Part shown: piece by piece, positions 18,259 to 27,210 of the stretch | Numbering within the stretch: the first letter of the stretch is position 1 | How the letters are laid out: each line of letters begins with the position of its first letter | Source: Gemmatimonadota bacterium | GTDB lineage: Bacteria > Gemmatimonadota > Gemmatimonadetes > Gemmatimonadales > Gemmatimonadaceae | Assembly (NCBI GenBank): GCA_003134685.1 | Contig: PLCA01000016.1 | Span: 299,988-363,987, forward strand | Length of the DNA: 64,000 nucleotides | Direction of reading: 5' to 3' | Program-made: the position numbers and the translations under genes | The notes under the pieces: model-generated | Told to the model about the DNA's origin: nothing | The model's database searches: none | The model's input: only the letters and a program-made list of their open reading frames with translations

Positions 18259-19737
18259 ATGATGCCTGACCTTTCTTGGCTGGCCCTCGCCTTAGCACCA
18301 GTTTCCGTTCTACTCTTGATCGGATACAACAGGTCCCGGGTCACTCTGTCAGAGTTGCGAGAGCGTTTCGCCCCCATTGCTTCGGCCGATGAAGAGGCGC
18401 GTAAAATCAAGATGGCTGCTCAGAGCGCCGCTCAGATCGTCCGAGATGATGCCGAGAACGTCAAGGCAAGCGCTGCGAAGCAAGTTGCCTCAACACAAAC
18501 CGAGGTCGCGGCAGCGCGAGCCAAATGGGCCGAGGATTTGAGCCGATTACAGTCTCAAAAAGCAGATCTTGCGACTGAATACCAGAGCGGACGGGCACTT
18601 TACGACAAGTTGAAGAGCGAGGTCGCACTCCTGGAGGAGAATCTTGAAGACATTTCATTCGGTGTCTACAAGCCTCATTTCACTTTTCAAAGCTCGGACG
18701 AATACAAGAAGGCGCTAGAGGAGCTCTGGCAGGAAGAAACGGCCATGATTGGAAATGGAAAGGCCGCGGTCAGCAGGGAAACGTGGCAGGTTGGCGGGAG
18801 CAGTCAGGCCGGGGAGCGTATGACCAAGCAATACACAAAGCTGCTCTTGCGGTCTTTCAATGCCGAGTGTGACGCTGCGATCGCGAAGGTCAGTTGGAAT
18901 AATCTGGCGACCATGTCTGAGCGGATTCGGAAGTCTTTCGATGCGTTAAACAAGCTTGGTTCGGTCATGCACATGGAGATTCTGGAGCCGTATCGCGATC
19001 TCAAGCTTCGCGAACTTCAGCTGACATACGAGCAGGAGGAGAAGAGGCAAGAGGAAAAAGAGGAAGCGCGGCGGGTTAGAGAACAGATGCGTGAAGAGGA
19101 GAAGGTCCAGCGTGAGTTGGCCGCTGCTCACGAACAAGCAGACAAGGAGGAGCGGGCTGCCGAGAAGGCGTTGGACAAAGCAAGGAAGGATGCGGAAGAA
19201 CTTGACGAGCAAGGCCGAGCGCTGATGGCGGATCGTATACGCGACCTCGAATCACAGCTCGCGGCAGCCCAGGAACAAAAAGAACGGATAAAAGCGCAGG
19301 CCGAACTGACCAAACGCGGCCACGTTTACATCCTTTCCAACATAGGCTCCTTCGGCGAACAGCTCGTCAAGATAGGGATGACTAGACGCTTGGAGCCTCG
19401 AGAACGAGTTGCCGAGTTGAGCGACGCATCGGTGCCATTTCCTTTCGATGTTCACACTCTCATTTATACTGACAACGCACCGGCTCTCGAATTAGAGTTG
19501 CACAACCAATTCTGGGAGAACCGTATCAATCTCGCTAACAACAGAAAGGAGTTCTTCCAGGTCTCCATCGCCGAGGTCGAGGATTACCTCTGCAAGCGAG
19601 GTCTCAAGTGCACGTTTAACCGTCTGGCTGAGGCAAAAGAGTACCGGCAGACCTGCTCTGATCGCGAGCGAGCAAAGGCAGCCATGCAGAAAACGCTCAC
19701 CGCTCAAGGCGGTCAATTTCCAGAATCTCTGTTCTAA
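18259..19737 (+). CDS. Island gene 3: N-terminal TM + coiled coil + DUF4041 + C-terminal MUG113/T5orf172 (GIY-YIG-like)
   Basis: TM LALALAPVSVLLLIGY; long E/K/R/A coiled coil; GHVYILSNIGSFGEQLVKIGMTRRLEPRERVAELS...LELHNQFWENRINLANNRKEFFQV. Confidence 0.8.
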   Translation: MMPDLSWLALALAPVSVLLLIGYNRSRVTLSELRERFAPIASADEEARKIKMAAQSAAQIVRDDAENVKASAAKQVASTQTEVAAARAKWAEDLSRLQSQKADLATEYQSGRALYDKLKSEVALLEENLEDISFGVYKPHFTFQSSDEYKKALEELWQEETAMIGNGKAAVSRETWQVGGSSQAGERMTKQYTKLLLRSFNAECDAAIAKVSWNNLATMSERIRKSFDALNKLGSVMHMEILEPYRDLKLRELQLTYEQEEKRQEEKEEARRVREQMREEEKVQRELAAAHEQADKEERAAEKALDKARKDAEELDEQGRALMADRIRDLESQLAAAQEQKERIKAQAELTKRGHVYILSNIGSFGEQLVKIGMTRRLEPRERVAELSDASVPFPFDVHTLIYTDNAPALELELHNQFWENRINLANNRKEFFQVSIAEVEDYLCKRGLKCTFNRLAEAKEYRQTCSDRERAKAAMQKTLTAQGGQFPESLF

Positions 19738-19851
19738 CGCGGCGGAAGGCGATCATAGATCCTCCAAAGTGTTGGGGGGATGACCGAAACCCTCTCATCA
19801 AGTCATGACCAGCGTAAACAGAGCTCCCCCAAAATCAGGCCCTGACCATTC

Positions 19852-21237
19852 ATGCCATACCAGCGGATCGAGATCAAAGGATTGCGAGGGTTCTCGACGA
19901 GCCAGTCGCTTGACCTCGCCAGCCCAACTGGTCAGTCAGGAAGTGGTCTGACCGTAGTCGTCGGACCAAATAACGCAGGCAAGTCTACAGTTGTCGAAGC
20001 TCTACGGGTCTTCTCGAGTAGCCAAGCCCCATCCTTCATGGAGGGTAAACGCAACAAGGCTGCAGGTGACCGCGTGCGGCTGGAACTAATCGAAAATGCG
20101 GAATCTCGATTTGTTCTCCGCACTATCGATGCTGGAGGGAGCGAAACTCTGTGGGAGGGTGCCGCGCCGGCGGCAAGAATTCTGGTGCTACCGTCGCGAC
20201 GCCATTTCAATGTCTCGTTCGGTAAGGCCGAGTACGCACGCAGTCAGTATACCGCGAATATGGCCAACACAGCGAACCGTGGTGACGCCATAAACACATT
20301 CGGATACCGTCTCTTCTCAATTCAGAAGAACCGCGCCGCATTTAACTCGGTTCTGTCAAAGGTTCTAGAGCCAGTGCCCCACTGGGTGATCGAGCTCGCA
20401 TCCGACAACCAATATTATTTGAAATTCACATCGGCCGGCCAAACTCACAGCAGTGAGGGTTTAGGTGAGGGCTACTTGAGTCTGTTCTTCATTATCGACG
20501 CGCTGTACGACTCGTCGGAAGGGGACACGATTGTCATTGACGAGCCTGAACTCTCACTCCATCCCGCGTTGCAACGGCGGCTCAATGCGTTGATTGCCGA
20601 TTATGCCGCGACAAGACAGGTCGTTGTCTCAACACATTCCCCATATTTCCTTGACTTTGAGTCGCTGGCCAACGGGGGCAAGGTTGCACGTATTCATTTT
20701 GCCGAATCCGGGTCTGTCATCTCGCAGCTGGGCGAAGCCACTGGAAAGAAGCTTACGGGTCTGCTTGACGACCTCCGCAACCCTCATGTGCTTGGCCTCG
20801 ATGCCAAGGAAGCTTTCTTTTTGGATGACGGTGCGTGGCTTCTCGAAGGGCAGGACGACGTGGTTCATTATCGTCGCATTGCCGAGCTTTTAGGTTTGAC
20901 GCTGCCGGGATCATTTTTTGGGTGGGGAGTGGGTGGCGCCGATAAGATGAGACTGCTCGCTACGGCCTTGAAGGAACTCGGCTTCGCCAAGGTTGTGGGT
21001 ATCGTCGACTCCGACAGAGCCAGCCTTGCTAGTGAGTTGTCAAAGGAATTTCCAAACTATCGATTTGCGGCCATACCGGCCAAGGATGTTCGAACAAAGG
21101 AAGGCCGCGTAGCCGCCGCCGCGGTCTTCGGACTCCTCGATGAAGATGGGCAGTTACGGAAAGAGTATGCTGAAGAAACACAAAGGATTCTGGAAGGTGC
21201 CGTTGCGTATCTTAGACCTGAGCAACCACCTATCTAG
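19852..21237 (+). CDS. Island gene 4: OLD-like AAA ATPase with C-terminal TOPRIM domain
   Basis: Walker A VVGPNNAGKST; Walker B DTIVIDEPELSLHPALQRRL; VVSTHSPYFLDF; TOPRIM-like WLLEGQDDVVHY and VVGIVDSDRASL. Confidence 0.85.
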   Translation: MPYQRIEIKGLRGFSTSQSLDLASPTGQSGSGLTVVVGPNNAGKSTVVEALRVFSSSQAPSFMEGKRNKAAGDRVRLELIENAESRFVLRTIDAGGSETLWEGAAPAARILVLPSRRHFNVSFGKAEYARSQYTANMANTANRGDAINTFGYRLFSIQKNRAAFNSVLSKVLEPVPHWVIELASDNQYYLKFTSAGQTHSSEGLGEGYLSLFFIIDALYDSSEGDTIVIDEPELSLHPALQRRLNALIADYAATRQVVVSTHSPYFLDFESLANGGKVARIHFAESGSVISQLGEATGKKLTGLLDDLRNPHVLGLDAKEAFFLDDGAWLLEGQDDVVHYRRIAELLGLTLPGSFFGWGVGGADKMRLLATALKELGFAKVVGIVDSDRASLASELSKEFPNYRFAAIPAKDVRTKEGRVAAAAVFGLLDEDGQLRKEYAEETQRILEGAVAYLRPEQPPI

Positions 21238-21252
21238 CAGACACTGAGACCC

Positions 21253-22158
21253 ATGATTAGGCGATTTCAGGACGATAAGAAGGTTTTGGTCGAGTCGCTC
21301 AAAGAGCAAAAGCTCATACGCGGCGACGCGGGGCTTGCCGATCGTATCGCCGACATTGGCGAACTGATTCAGGTCGATCCAGGCGTCACAGTCATCGAGC
21401 AAGGCGATGTAGATAACGACGTCTTTTTAATCCTTGCCGGTTCTTTTGACATCACCGTTAACGGGCGCTTGATCGCCAAACGAGGACCAACGGACCATGT
21501 CGGGGAAATGGCCGCGATTCAGCCAAGTCAGCAGCGCTCGGCAACTGTTACCGCTTCGACGGCGGCTGTCGTATGCAAGCTGACAAACGCGCAGTTCTTG
21601 GACATCGCGAGGAGCTATCCGGAAACCTGGCGGACAATCGCCCGAGAGCTTGCATGGCGGCTTGAGCAGCGAAACACGTTGGTTGCAACTACCCACGAAA
21701 AAATCCGCATTTTCATCGTTTCATCGACCGAGGCTTTAGCAGTGGCAAGGGCTATTCAGAGCGCTTTCGAGTACGATCCGTTTCAGGTTACTGTTTGGAC
21801 GGATGGGGTCTTCAGAGCCTCGTGGTACCCGGTCGAAAGCCTAGAACAGCAACTCGATAATTCTGACTTTGCGATTGCGATTGGCTCGCCTGACGACGTT
21901 GTCGAGAGTAGGGGAAAATCGGCGATGACCGCTCGTGACAATGTCATTTTCGAGTTAGGCCTATTCATCGGTAGGCTCGGCCGGAAACGGTCCTTCCTGC
22001 TCGAGCCTCGAGGAGATGAGGTAAAGCTTCCAAGCGACCTTACCGGTATCACAACGATTTCCTACAAGAATGTGACTGGCAAAGAGCTGGCTGCTGCGCT
22101 CGGGCCGGCGTGTAACAAAATGCGCGAGATTATTAACGATCTTGGGCCGAACAACTGA
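21253..22158 (+). CDS. pycTIR: Island gene 5: cyclic nucleotide-binding domain fused to TIR-like domain (PycTIR-type Pycsar effector)
   Basis: cNMP-binding fold with VGEMAAIQPSQQRSATV cassette; PF10137-like TIR: KIRIFIVSSTEAL...SDFAIAIGSPDD...ARDNVIFELGLFIGRLGRKRSFLL...KLPSDLTGITTISY. Confidence 0.88.
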   Translation: MIRRFQDDKKVLVESLKEQKLIRGDAGLADRIADIGELIQVDPGVTVIEQGDVDNDVFLILAGSFDITVNGRLIAKRGPTDHVGEMAAIQPSQQRSATVTASTAAVVCKLTNAQFLDIARSYPETWRTIARELAWRLEQRNTLVATTHEKIRIFIVSSTEALAVARAIQSAFEYDPFQVTVWTDGVFRASWYPVESLEQQLDNSDFAIAIGSPDDVVESRGKSAMTARDNVIFELGLFIGRLGRKRSFLLEPRGDEVKLPSDLTGITTISYKNVTGKELAAALGPACNKMREIINDLGPNN

Positions 22159-22177
22159 ATTCTGCAAAAAAAACAAT

Positions 22178-22873
22178 ATGGGATTGAAAACCGATTTAGA
22201 AACCGAAGTCTCAAGGATCTTCAAAACGCAATGGACGACGCGAGACGGCCAAACCGTTCCCGACGACCAAACCGTCAAACTCGGCAATGACGCTGTCAAG
22301 CTTAGAGCAACCGTCCTATACGCGGATCTTGCCGATTCGACCAAGATGGTAGACAAGAAAAAGGCTGAATACTCAGCCGAGGTCTACAAAACATTTCTTC
22401 TTTGCGCAGCGCGGATCATAACGAGCCACGATGGAGCGATCACAGCGTATGACGGCGATAGGATCATGGCCGTGTATATCGGCAACGCCAAGAATACGAG
22501 CGCCGTGAAGTCAGCGATGAAGATTCGGTATGCTGTGGGCCAGATCATCAATCCCGCTAAGGACAAGCAGTACCCCAGTTCGGTCTCAGAGCCTGTAAAG
22601 CACGTGGTCGGAATCGATACGAGCGATCTTTTTGTTGCAAAGACGGGGGTCCGAGGGGCAAACGATTTGGTTTGGGTCGGGAGAGCCGCCAATTATGCCG
22701 CCAAACTTTCCGCTCTGCCGAGTCCTTATATCTACATCACTAACGAAATATTCCAAAACATGGCGGAAGAAGTCAAAACGCATGCAGGAAAGTCCATGTG
22801 GGAAGCCGTTCTCTGGAACAATTTTGACAACCGTACGATCTATCGGTCGAGCTGGCACTGGGCGATCGATTAG
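22178..22873 (+). CDS. pycC: Island gene 6: class III-type nucleotide cyclase, predicted pyrimidine cyclase (PycC)
   Basis: VLYADLADSTKMVD...ITAYDGDRIMAVYIGNAKNTSAVKSAMKIRYAV...VKHVVGIDTSDLFVAKTGVRGANDLVWVGRAANYAAKLS; directly follows pycTIR. Confidence 0.85.
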   Translation: MGLKTDLETEVSRIFKTQWTTRDGQTVPDDQTVKLGNDAVKLRATVLYADLADSTKMVDKKKAEYSAEVYKTFLLCAARIITSHDGAITAYDGDRIMAVYIGNAKNTSAVKSAMKIRYAVGQIINPAKDKQYPSSVSEPVKHVVGIDTSDLFVAKTGVRGANDLVWVGRAANYAAKLSALPSPYIYITNEIFQNMAEEVKTHAGKSMWEAVLWNNFDNRTIYRSSWHWAID

Positions 22874-22978
22874 CGCTAGGAAGCACAAGGAGCGGAAACG
22901 TGCTTCACCCAATCAGAAGAGATCCTAATGGGCGCTCCGCGTAATCCGACTTCGCGCAATTGCGACGATCGCGCCGGC

Positions 22979-24823
22979 ATGAACGAGCCGATCTCCCGCC
23001 GGGACTTCCTCAACGGCGCCCTCCTCGCTAGCGCCGGAGTTCTCCTTCACGGTAAAGCGCCAACTATCTCGCCGGAAGACGCCTTCGACGGCTACGGCGG
23101 CATCGGCGACTACGCGCACTCCAACGGCAACACCTGGGAAGTCCTTAGCACCGGACACGCGATGCGCGATGGCGCGTTCGAAAAGCGTATCGCGAATGCC
23201 ACGGACACCGGCGAGATCTACGACCTCGTCGCCGTCGGCGGCGGCATCAGCGGACTCGCCGCCGCGGTCTTCTTCCAGAAATACAAAGGCGGACGCGCGC
23301 TGGTCATCGACAACCACCCGATCTTCGGCGGCGAAGCCAAGCGCAACCAATTTCTAGTTGATGGGCAGCGACTAACAGCGCACCAAGGCTCGGCCATCTT
23401 CCTCGTGCCACAGAAGGGCGGCTACACCAGCCGCTTCTACGACATGATCGGAATGGATCGCTCCTCGTTCAACTACCAGACTTGGCGCGGACCCGCTCCA
23501 GAGATGCCGCTTGCGCACTCTCCGTACGAGACGCCGAAGAATTACGGCTTCTACTTCGGACCGCAGTTCGGCCAGCGACCCGGCGTGTGGGTGATGGACC
23601 CGTGGGGACGGAAGCTCGAAGGCGCGCCGGTGAGCGATGCCGTGAAGGCGGAACTGCTGCGCTGGGGCACGAACCGCGTCGACTTTCCGGGACCGAAGAC
23701 CGAAGGCGACGCCATCTCGCGCCAGCTCGATACCATCACGCTCGAAGATCATCTCATGGCGCGGCACCAGATCAGTCGCGAGACGGTGCGCAACTTCCTC
23801 TCTCCCGTCGAAGGCGGCGGTTACGGTCTCGGACCCGACGTGCTCTCGGCGTACTGCAACTACGCGATCGAGAACCAGTTTCCCGAGGACGGCGACGACA
23901 AGCTCGGCGACCAGATGTTCCCCGACGGCAACGGCGGATTCGCGCGACTGATGGTGAAGACGCTCATCCCCGACGCCTTCGCCGGCCCGCGCACCGTCGA
24001 CGCGGTGTGGCAGAATCGCGTCAACTTCGGCGCGCTCGATCGCGCTGCCCAACCAACCAGGCTGCGGCTAAATTCAACGGTGGTGCGCGTCGAGCACGCG
24101 GGCAACCCGGCGAGCGCGCCGCACGTGGTCATCACCTATGCGAAGGGCAATCGTCTTTTCAAAGTCAGAGCACGCAGCGTGGTGATGGCGGGCGGCAGCT
24201 GGACGACGAAGCACGTCGTGCACGATCTGCCCGCGAGTCACCGCGACGCCTACGAGCAGTTCTATCGATCGCCCTGCCTCATGGCGAACATCGCCGTCCG
24301 TAACTGGCGCTGGCTCTACAAAATGGGGATGTCCGGATGCCGCTGGTTCGGCGGACTTGGCGACTATCTCTCCGTCCGCAAAATGGCACTCGTCGGCAAC
24401 GAGCCGCGCACCATCGACCCCGATTCACCGACGGTTCTCACTATCAAGGTATTGTTCGCCCAGCCCGGACTCTCGATCGCCGAGCAGGGCTCACAGGGGC
24501 GTGCGAAGCTGCTCGGCACTTCGTTCGCTCAGTACGAGCGGGCGTTCCGCGAGCAGATGGCCGACATGTTCGCGCCTGGCGGCTTCCATCCGCGGCGGGA
24601 CATCGCCGGAATCATTCTTAATCGCTGGGGGCACGCGTACGTGAATCCGCAGCCGGGATTCTTCTTTGGCCTCAATGGCAAGCCGGCGCCGAGGGATGTG
24701 CTGCGGAATCAGCCGCACGGGCGGATTTCGTTTGCGAATACCGATCTTGCGGGCGCCAGCGATCATCGCAATTCGATTCGAGAGGCCGATCGCGCGGTAA
24801 AACAGCTCCTCGACGGGTCATGA
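22979..24823 (+). CDS. FAD/NAD(P)-binding oxidoreductase, spermidine dehydrogenase-like, TAT signal
   Basis: ISRRDFLNGALLAS; YDLVAVGGGISGLAAAVFFQK; IFGGEAKRNQF; ORF opens at 22928. Confidence 0.75.
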   Translation: MNEPISRRDFLNGALLASAGVLLHGKAPTISPEDAFDGYGGIGDYAHSNGNTWEVLSTGHAMRDGAFEKRIANATDTGEIYDLVAVGGGISGLAAAVFFQKYKGGRALVIDNHPIFGGEAKRNQFLVDGQRLTAHQGSAIFLVPQKGGYTSRFYDMIGMDRSSFNYQTWRGPAPEMPLAHSPYETPKNYGFYFGPQFGQRPGVWVMDPWGRKLEGAPVSDAVKAELLRWGTNRVDFPGPKTEGDAISRQLDTITLEDHLMARHQISRETVRNFLSPVEGGGYGLGPDVLSAYCNYAIENQFPEDGDDKLGDQMFPDGNGGFARLMVKTLIPDAFAGPRTVDAVWQNRVNFGALDRAAQPTRLRLNSTVVRVEHAGNPASAPHVVITYAKGNRLFKVRARSVVMAGGSWTTKHVVHDLPASHRDAYEQFYRSPCLMANIAVRNWRWLYKMGMSGCRWFGGLGDYLSVRKMALVGNEPRTIDPDSPTVLTIKVLFAQPGLSIAEQGSQGRAKLLGTSFAQYERAFREQMADMFAPGGFHPRRDIAGIILNRWGHAYVNPQPGFFFGLNGKPAPRDVLRNQPHGRISFANTDLAGASDHRNSIREADRAVKQLLDGS

Positions 24824-25572
24824 CCGAGCCCGTGATCAGCGTCACTGACCTGACGCGACGCTTCGGGCGGATGACGGCACTCGATTCCGTGAGCCTGTCG
24901 ATGCCGCGTGGGGCTGTGTACGGGCTCGTCGGCGCTAACGGAGCAGGTAAGACGACGCTCATCAAACACATCCTCGGTTTGCTGCGCGCGCAAAGCGGCT
25001 CGGTCCGCATCTTCGGCCTCGATCCCGTGGCCGACCCGGTTGGCGTATTGTCGCGCATCGGGTATCTCTCCGAGGAGAACGATCTCCCCGGTTGGATGCG
25101 CGTCGACGAGCTCATTCGCTACTCGCGTGCGTTCTATCCGGCCTGGGACGATGATTACGCCGAAGATCTGCGCCAGTCGTTCGCGCTCGAGCCGGCAGCG
25201 AGAATCGAGAACCTGTCCAAGGGACAGAAGGCACGCGCCGGAATGCTGATCGCCCTGTCGTATCGCCCGGAGCTATTGGTGCTGGACGAACCGTCGTCGG
25301 GCCTCGATCCCATCGTCCGCCGCGAGATCATCGGCGCCATCATTCGCACCATCGCCGGTGAGGGGCGCACCGTCCTGTTCTCGTCGCACTTGCTGGAGGA
25401 GGTAGAGCAGGTCGCCGATCACGTCACGATGATCGACCGCGGAAAAATCGTATTGAGCGCCTCACTCGATTCCATCAGGGAATCGCACCGCGTCGATGGG
25501 CGCGTCCCATCACTCGATGAGATCTTCGTGGCGCGCGTGGGGATGCCCGCCGCGACAGAGTCCGACGGGTAG
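24820..25572 (+). CDS. ABC transporter ATP-binding protein
   Basis: GANGAGKTTLIKHILGLL, LSKGQKARAGMLIALSYRPELLVLDEPSSGLDP. Confidence 0.93.
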   Translation: MTEPVISVTDLTRRFGRMTALDSVSLSMPRGAVYGLVGANGAGKTTLIKHILGLLRAQSGSVRIFGLDPVADPVGVLSRIGYLSEENDLPGWMRVDELIRYSRAFYPAWDDDYAEDLRQSFALEPAARIENLSKGQKARAGMLIALSYRPELLVLDEPSSGLDPIVRREIIGAIIRTIAGEGRTVLFSSHLLEEVEQVADHVTMIDRGKIVLSASLDSIRESHRVDGRVPSLDEIFVARVGMPAATESDG

Positions 25573-25575
25573 ACA

Positions 25576-27210
25576 ATGCGCTCGTCCGCCGCGGCAGTCG
25601 CCTGGGAATTTCGACAGCGGCATCGCTGGGGATTGATCGCGCTAATCGGCTATGTGTCGGTGCTCGCCGTCATCAAGGCGGTGGTCTTAGTTCGCGGGGT
25701 CCCCATCCACCTCGATAGTCCCGAGACTTTTGCATTCGCGGTAGTGGTGCCGGTGACGGCGACGTTTACGTACTTGCTGGCGGTGTTCTCCTTCGGCCTC
25801 GACGGTGACCTCGCCGCCCGCCAATCGATGTATCCCGCTCGCATGTTCACTCGGCCGATGACGGCCGACGCGCTGGCTGGTCTGCCGATGCTCTATGGCA
25901 CGACTGCGATGATCGTGCTGTGGCTGGTGACGAGACTATTCGCGCTGTGGCCGACGGGAATCGCAGTTCCATCGGTATGGCCGGGCCTTCTGCTGGCGTC
26001 ACTCCTCGCCTGGACACAGGCGCTGACGTGGATGGCGTATCCGCTGACCGGACTGAGGATCATCGTCACCGTGGTCTGGCTGGGAACGATTGACGCACTC
26101 GCTCTCCTCGCGCTGCATTTCGGTGGTCGCGAACCCGTGATGCTCGCCATTCTGGCGCCGCAGATTCCGCTCGCGTATGTCGTCGCGCGCTTCGGCGTCG
26201 CGCGCGCTCGTCGTGGTGATGTGCCGGATTGGCGCGGTGCGCTTGGCCGTGTCAAGTGGGTCGCCGATGCCCTGTCGCACAGGCGGGAGCATTTTGCGAC
26301 ACCCGCTCGCGCGCAAGCTTGGTTCGAGTGGCGCCGCCATGGTCGCTCACTCCCGACGTGGGTCTTCATCCTCTTGCCGTGCGAGCTGGTGTTGCTGTGG
26401 GCCGCTGGCGATTCCACATCACTCGTCGCCACCATTCTACTCGCCGTCCTGCTCACGCCACCGTTCATGGCCACTTTCGCGGCGGCGGCAGTGAGCAAGT
26501 CGAGTCCGAATGCGACCGATGCCTACGGCGTGACTCCGTTCATCGCCACGCGGCCACTCACCAACGCCGAGCTCGTCGCGGCCAAGCTCAAGATGGCACT
26601 GATCAGTACAGTTGCCGCGTGGTTACTGGTACTCCTTGCCGTTCCGCTGGCGCTCAAATTCTCGGGAACCGATGCGGTGGTGCTCCAGCATTGGCATCGC
26701 TTCAGAGAAATAGCGGGAACGCCGCGCGCGGTCGCGCTGTTGCTGCTGGTGCTGTGGGGATTCATCGCATTTACGTGGACGCAGCTGGTGCAGAGCCTGT
26801 ATATCGGGCTCACCGGCCGCGGAGCGCTAATCAAGGGAAGCGTGGTCCTCGTGCTGGGATTCTTTTTTCTCTTCGGGCCATTCTCCGAGTGGATCATCGA
26901 GACTGAGCGCCTTGGTCGGGTCTGGAGTGCGCTGCCGTTGATCTTCGCCATCCTGGTCGGCCTGAAAATGAGCGCTGCGATCTGGATAGGTGTGCGTCTC
27001 TATGATCGCCGTTTGCTGAGCGATCGCGCGCTGGTGAGCGGCGCAGCGTGCTGGTCCTTCGCCGTCCTCGCACTTTATAGCGTGCTGGTTTGGCTGTTCG
27101 ATGCACCGTACATCCCGCACTATCTGCTGATGCTCGTGGCAATCCTCGGAATCCCACTGGCGCGACTGTCTGCCGCTCCGTTGGCGCTGGCGTGGAATCG
27201 TCATCGCTGA
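25576..27210 (+). CDS. ABC transporter permease
   Basis: 544 aa multi-TM protein 3 bp downstream of the ATPase gene. Confidence 0.8.
   Translation: MRSSAAAVAWEFRQRHRWGLIALIGYVSVLAVIKAVVLVRGVPIHLDSPETFAFAVVVPVTATFTYLLAVFSFGLDGDLAARQSMYPARMFTRPMTADALAGLPMLYGTTAMIVLWLVTRLFALWPTGIAVPSVWPGLLLASLLAWTQALTWMAYPLTGLRIIVTVVWLGTIDALALLALHFGGREPVMLAILAPQIPLAYVVARFGVARARRGDVPDWRGALGRVKWVADALSHRREHFATPARAQAWFEWRRHGRSLPTWVFILLPCELVLLWAAGDSTSLVATILLAVLLTPPFMATFAAAAVSKSSPNATDAYGVTPFIATRPLTNAELVAAKLKMALISTVAAWLLVLLAVPLALKFSGTDAVVLQHWHRFREIAGTPRAVALLLLVLWGFIAFTWTQLVQSLYIGLTGRGALIKGSVVLVLGFFFLFGPFSEWIIETERLGRVWSALPLIFAILVGLKMSAAIWIGVRLYDRRLLSDRALVSGAACWSFAVLALYSVLVWLFDAPYIPHYLLMLVAILGIPLARLSAAPLALAWNRHR

Noticed and set aside
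19852-21237. Gabija (GajA) assignment for the ATPase-TOPRIM gene
   Set aside because: No adjacent UvrD-like helicase (GajB); the next gene is the CNB-TIR protein. OLD-like is the safer call.
21253-22873. CBASS or Thoeris as the identity of the TIR locus
   Set aside because: No CD-NTase/cGAS-like gene (CBASS) and no ThsA-like SIR2/SLOG partner (Thoeris). The neighbour is a class III-type cyclase and the effector carries a CNB domain, which fits Pycsar better.
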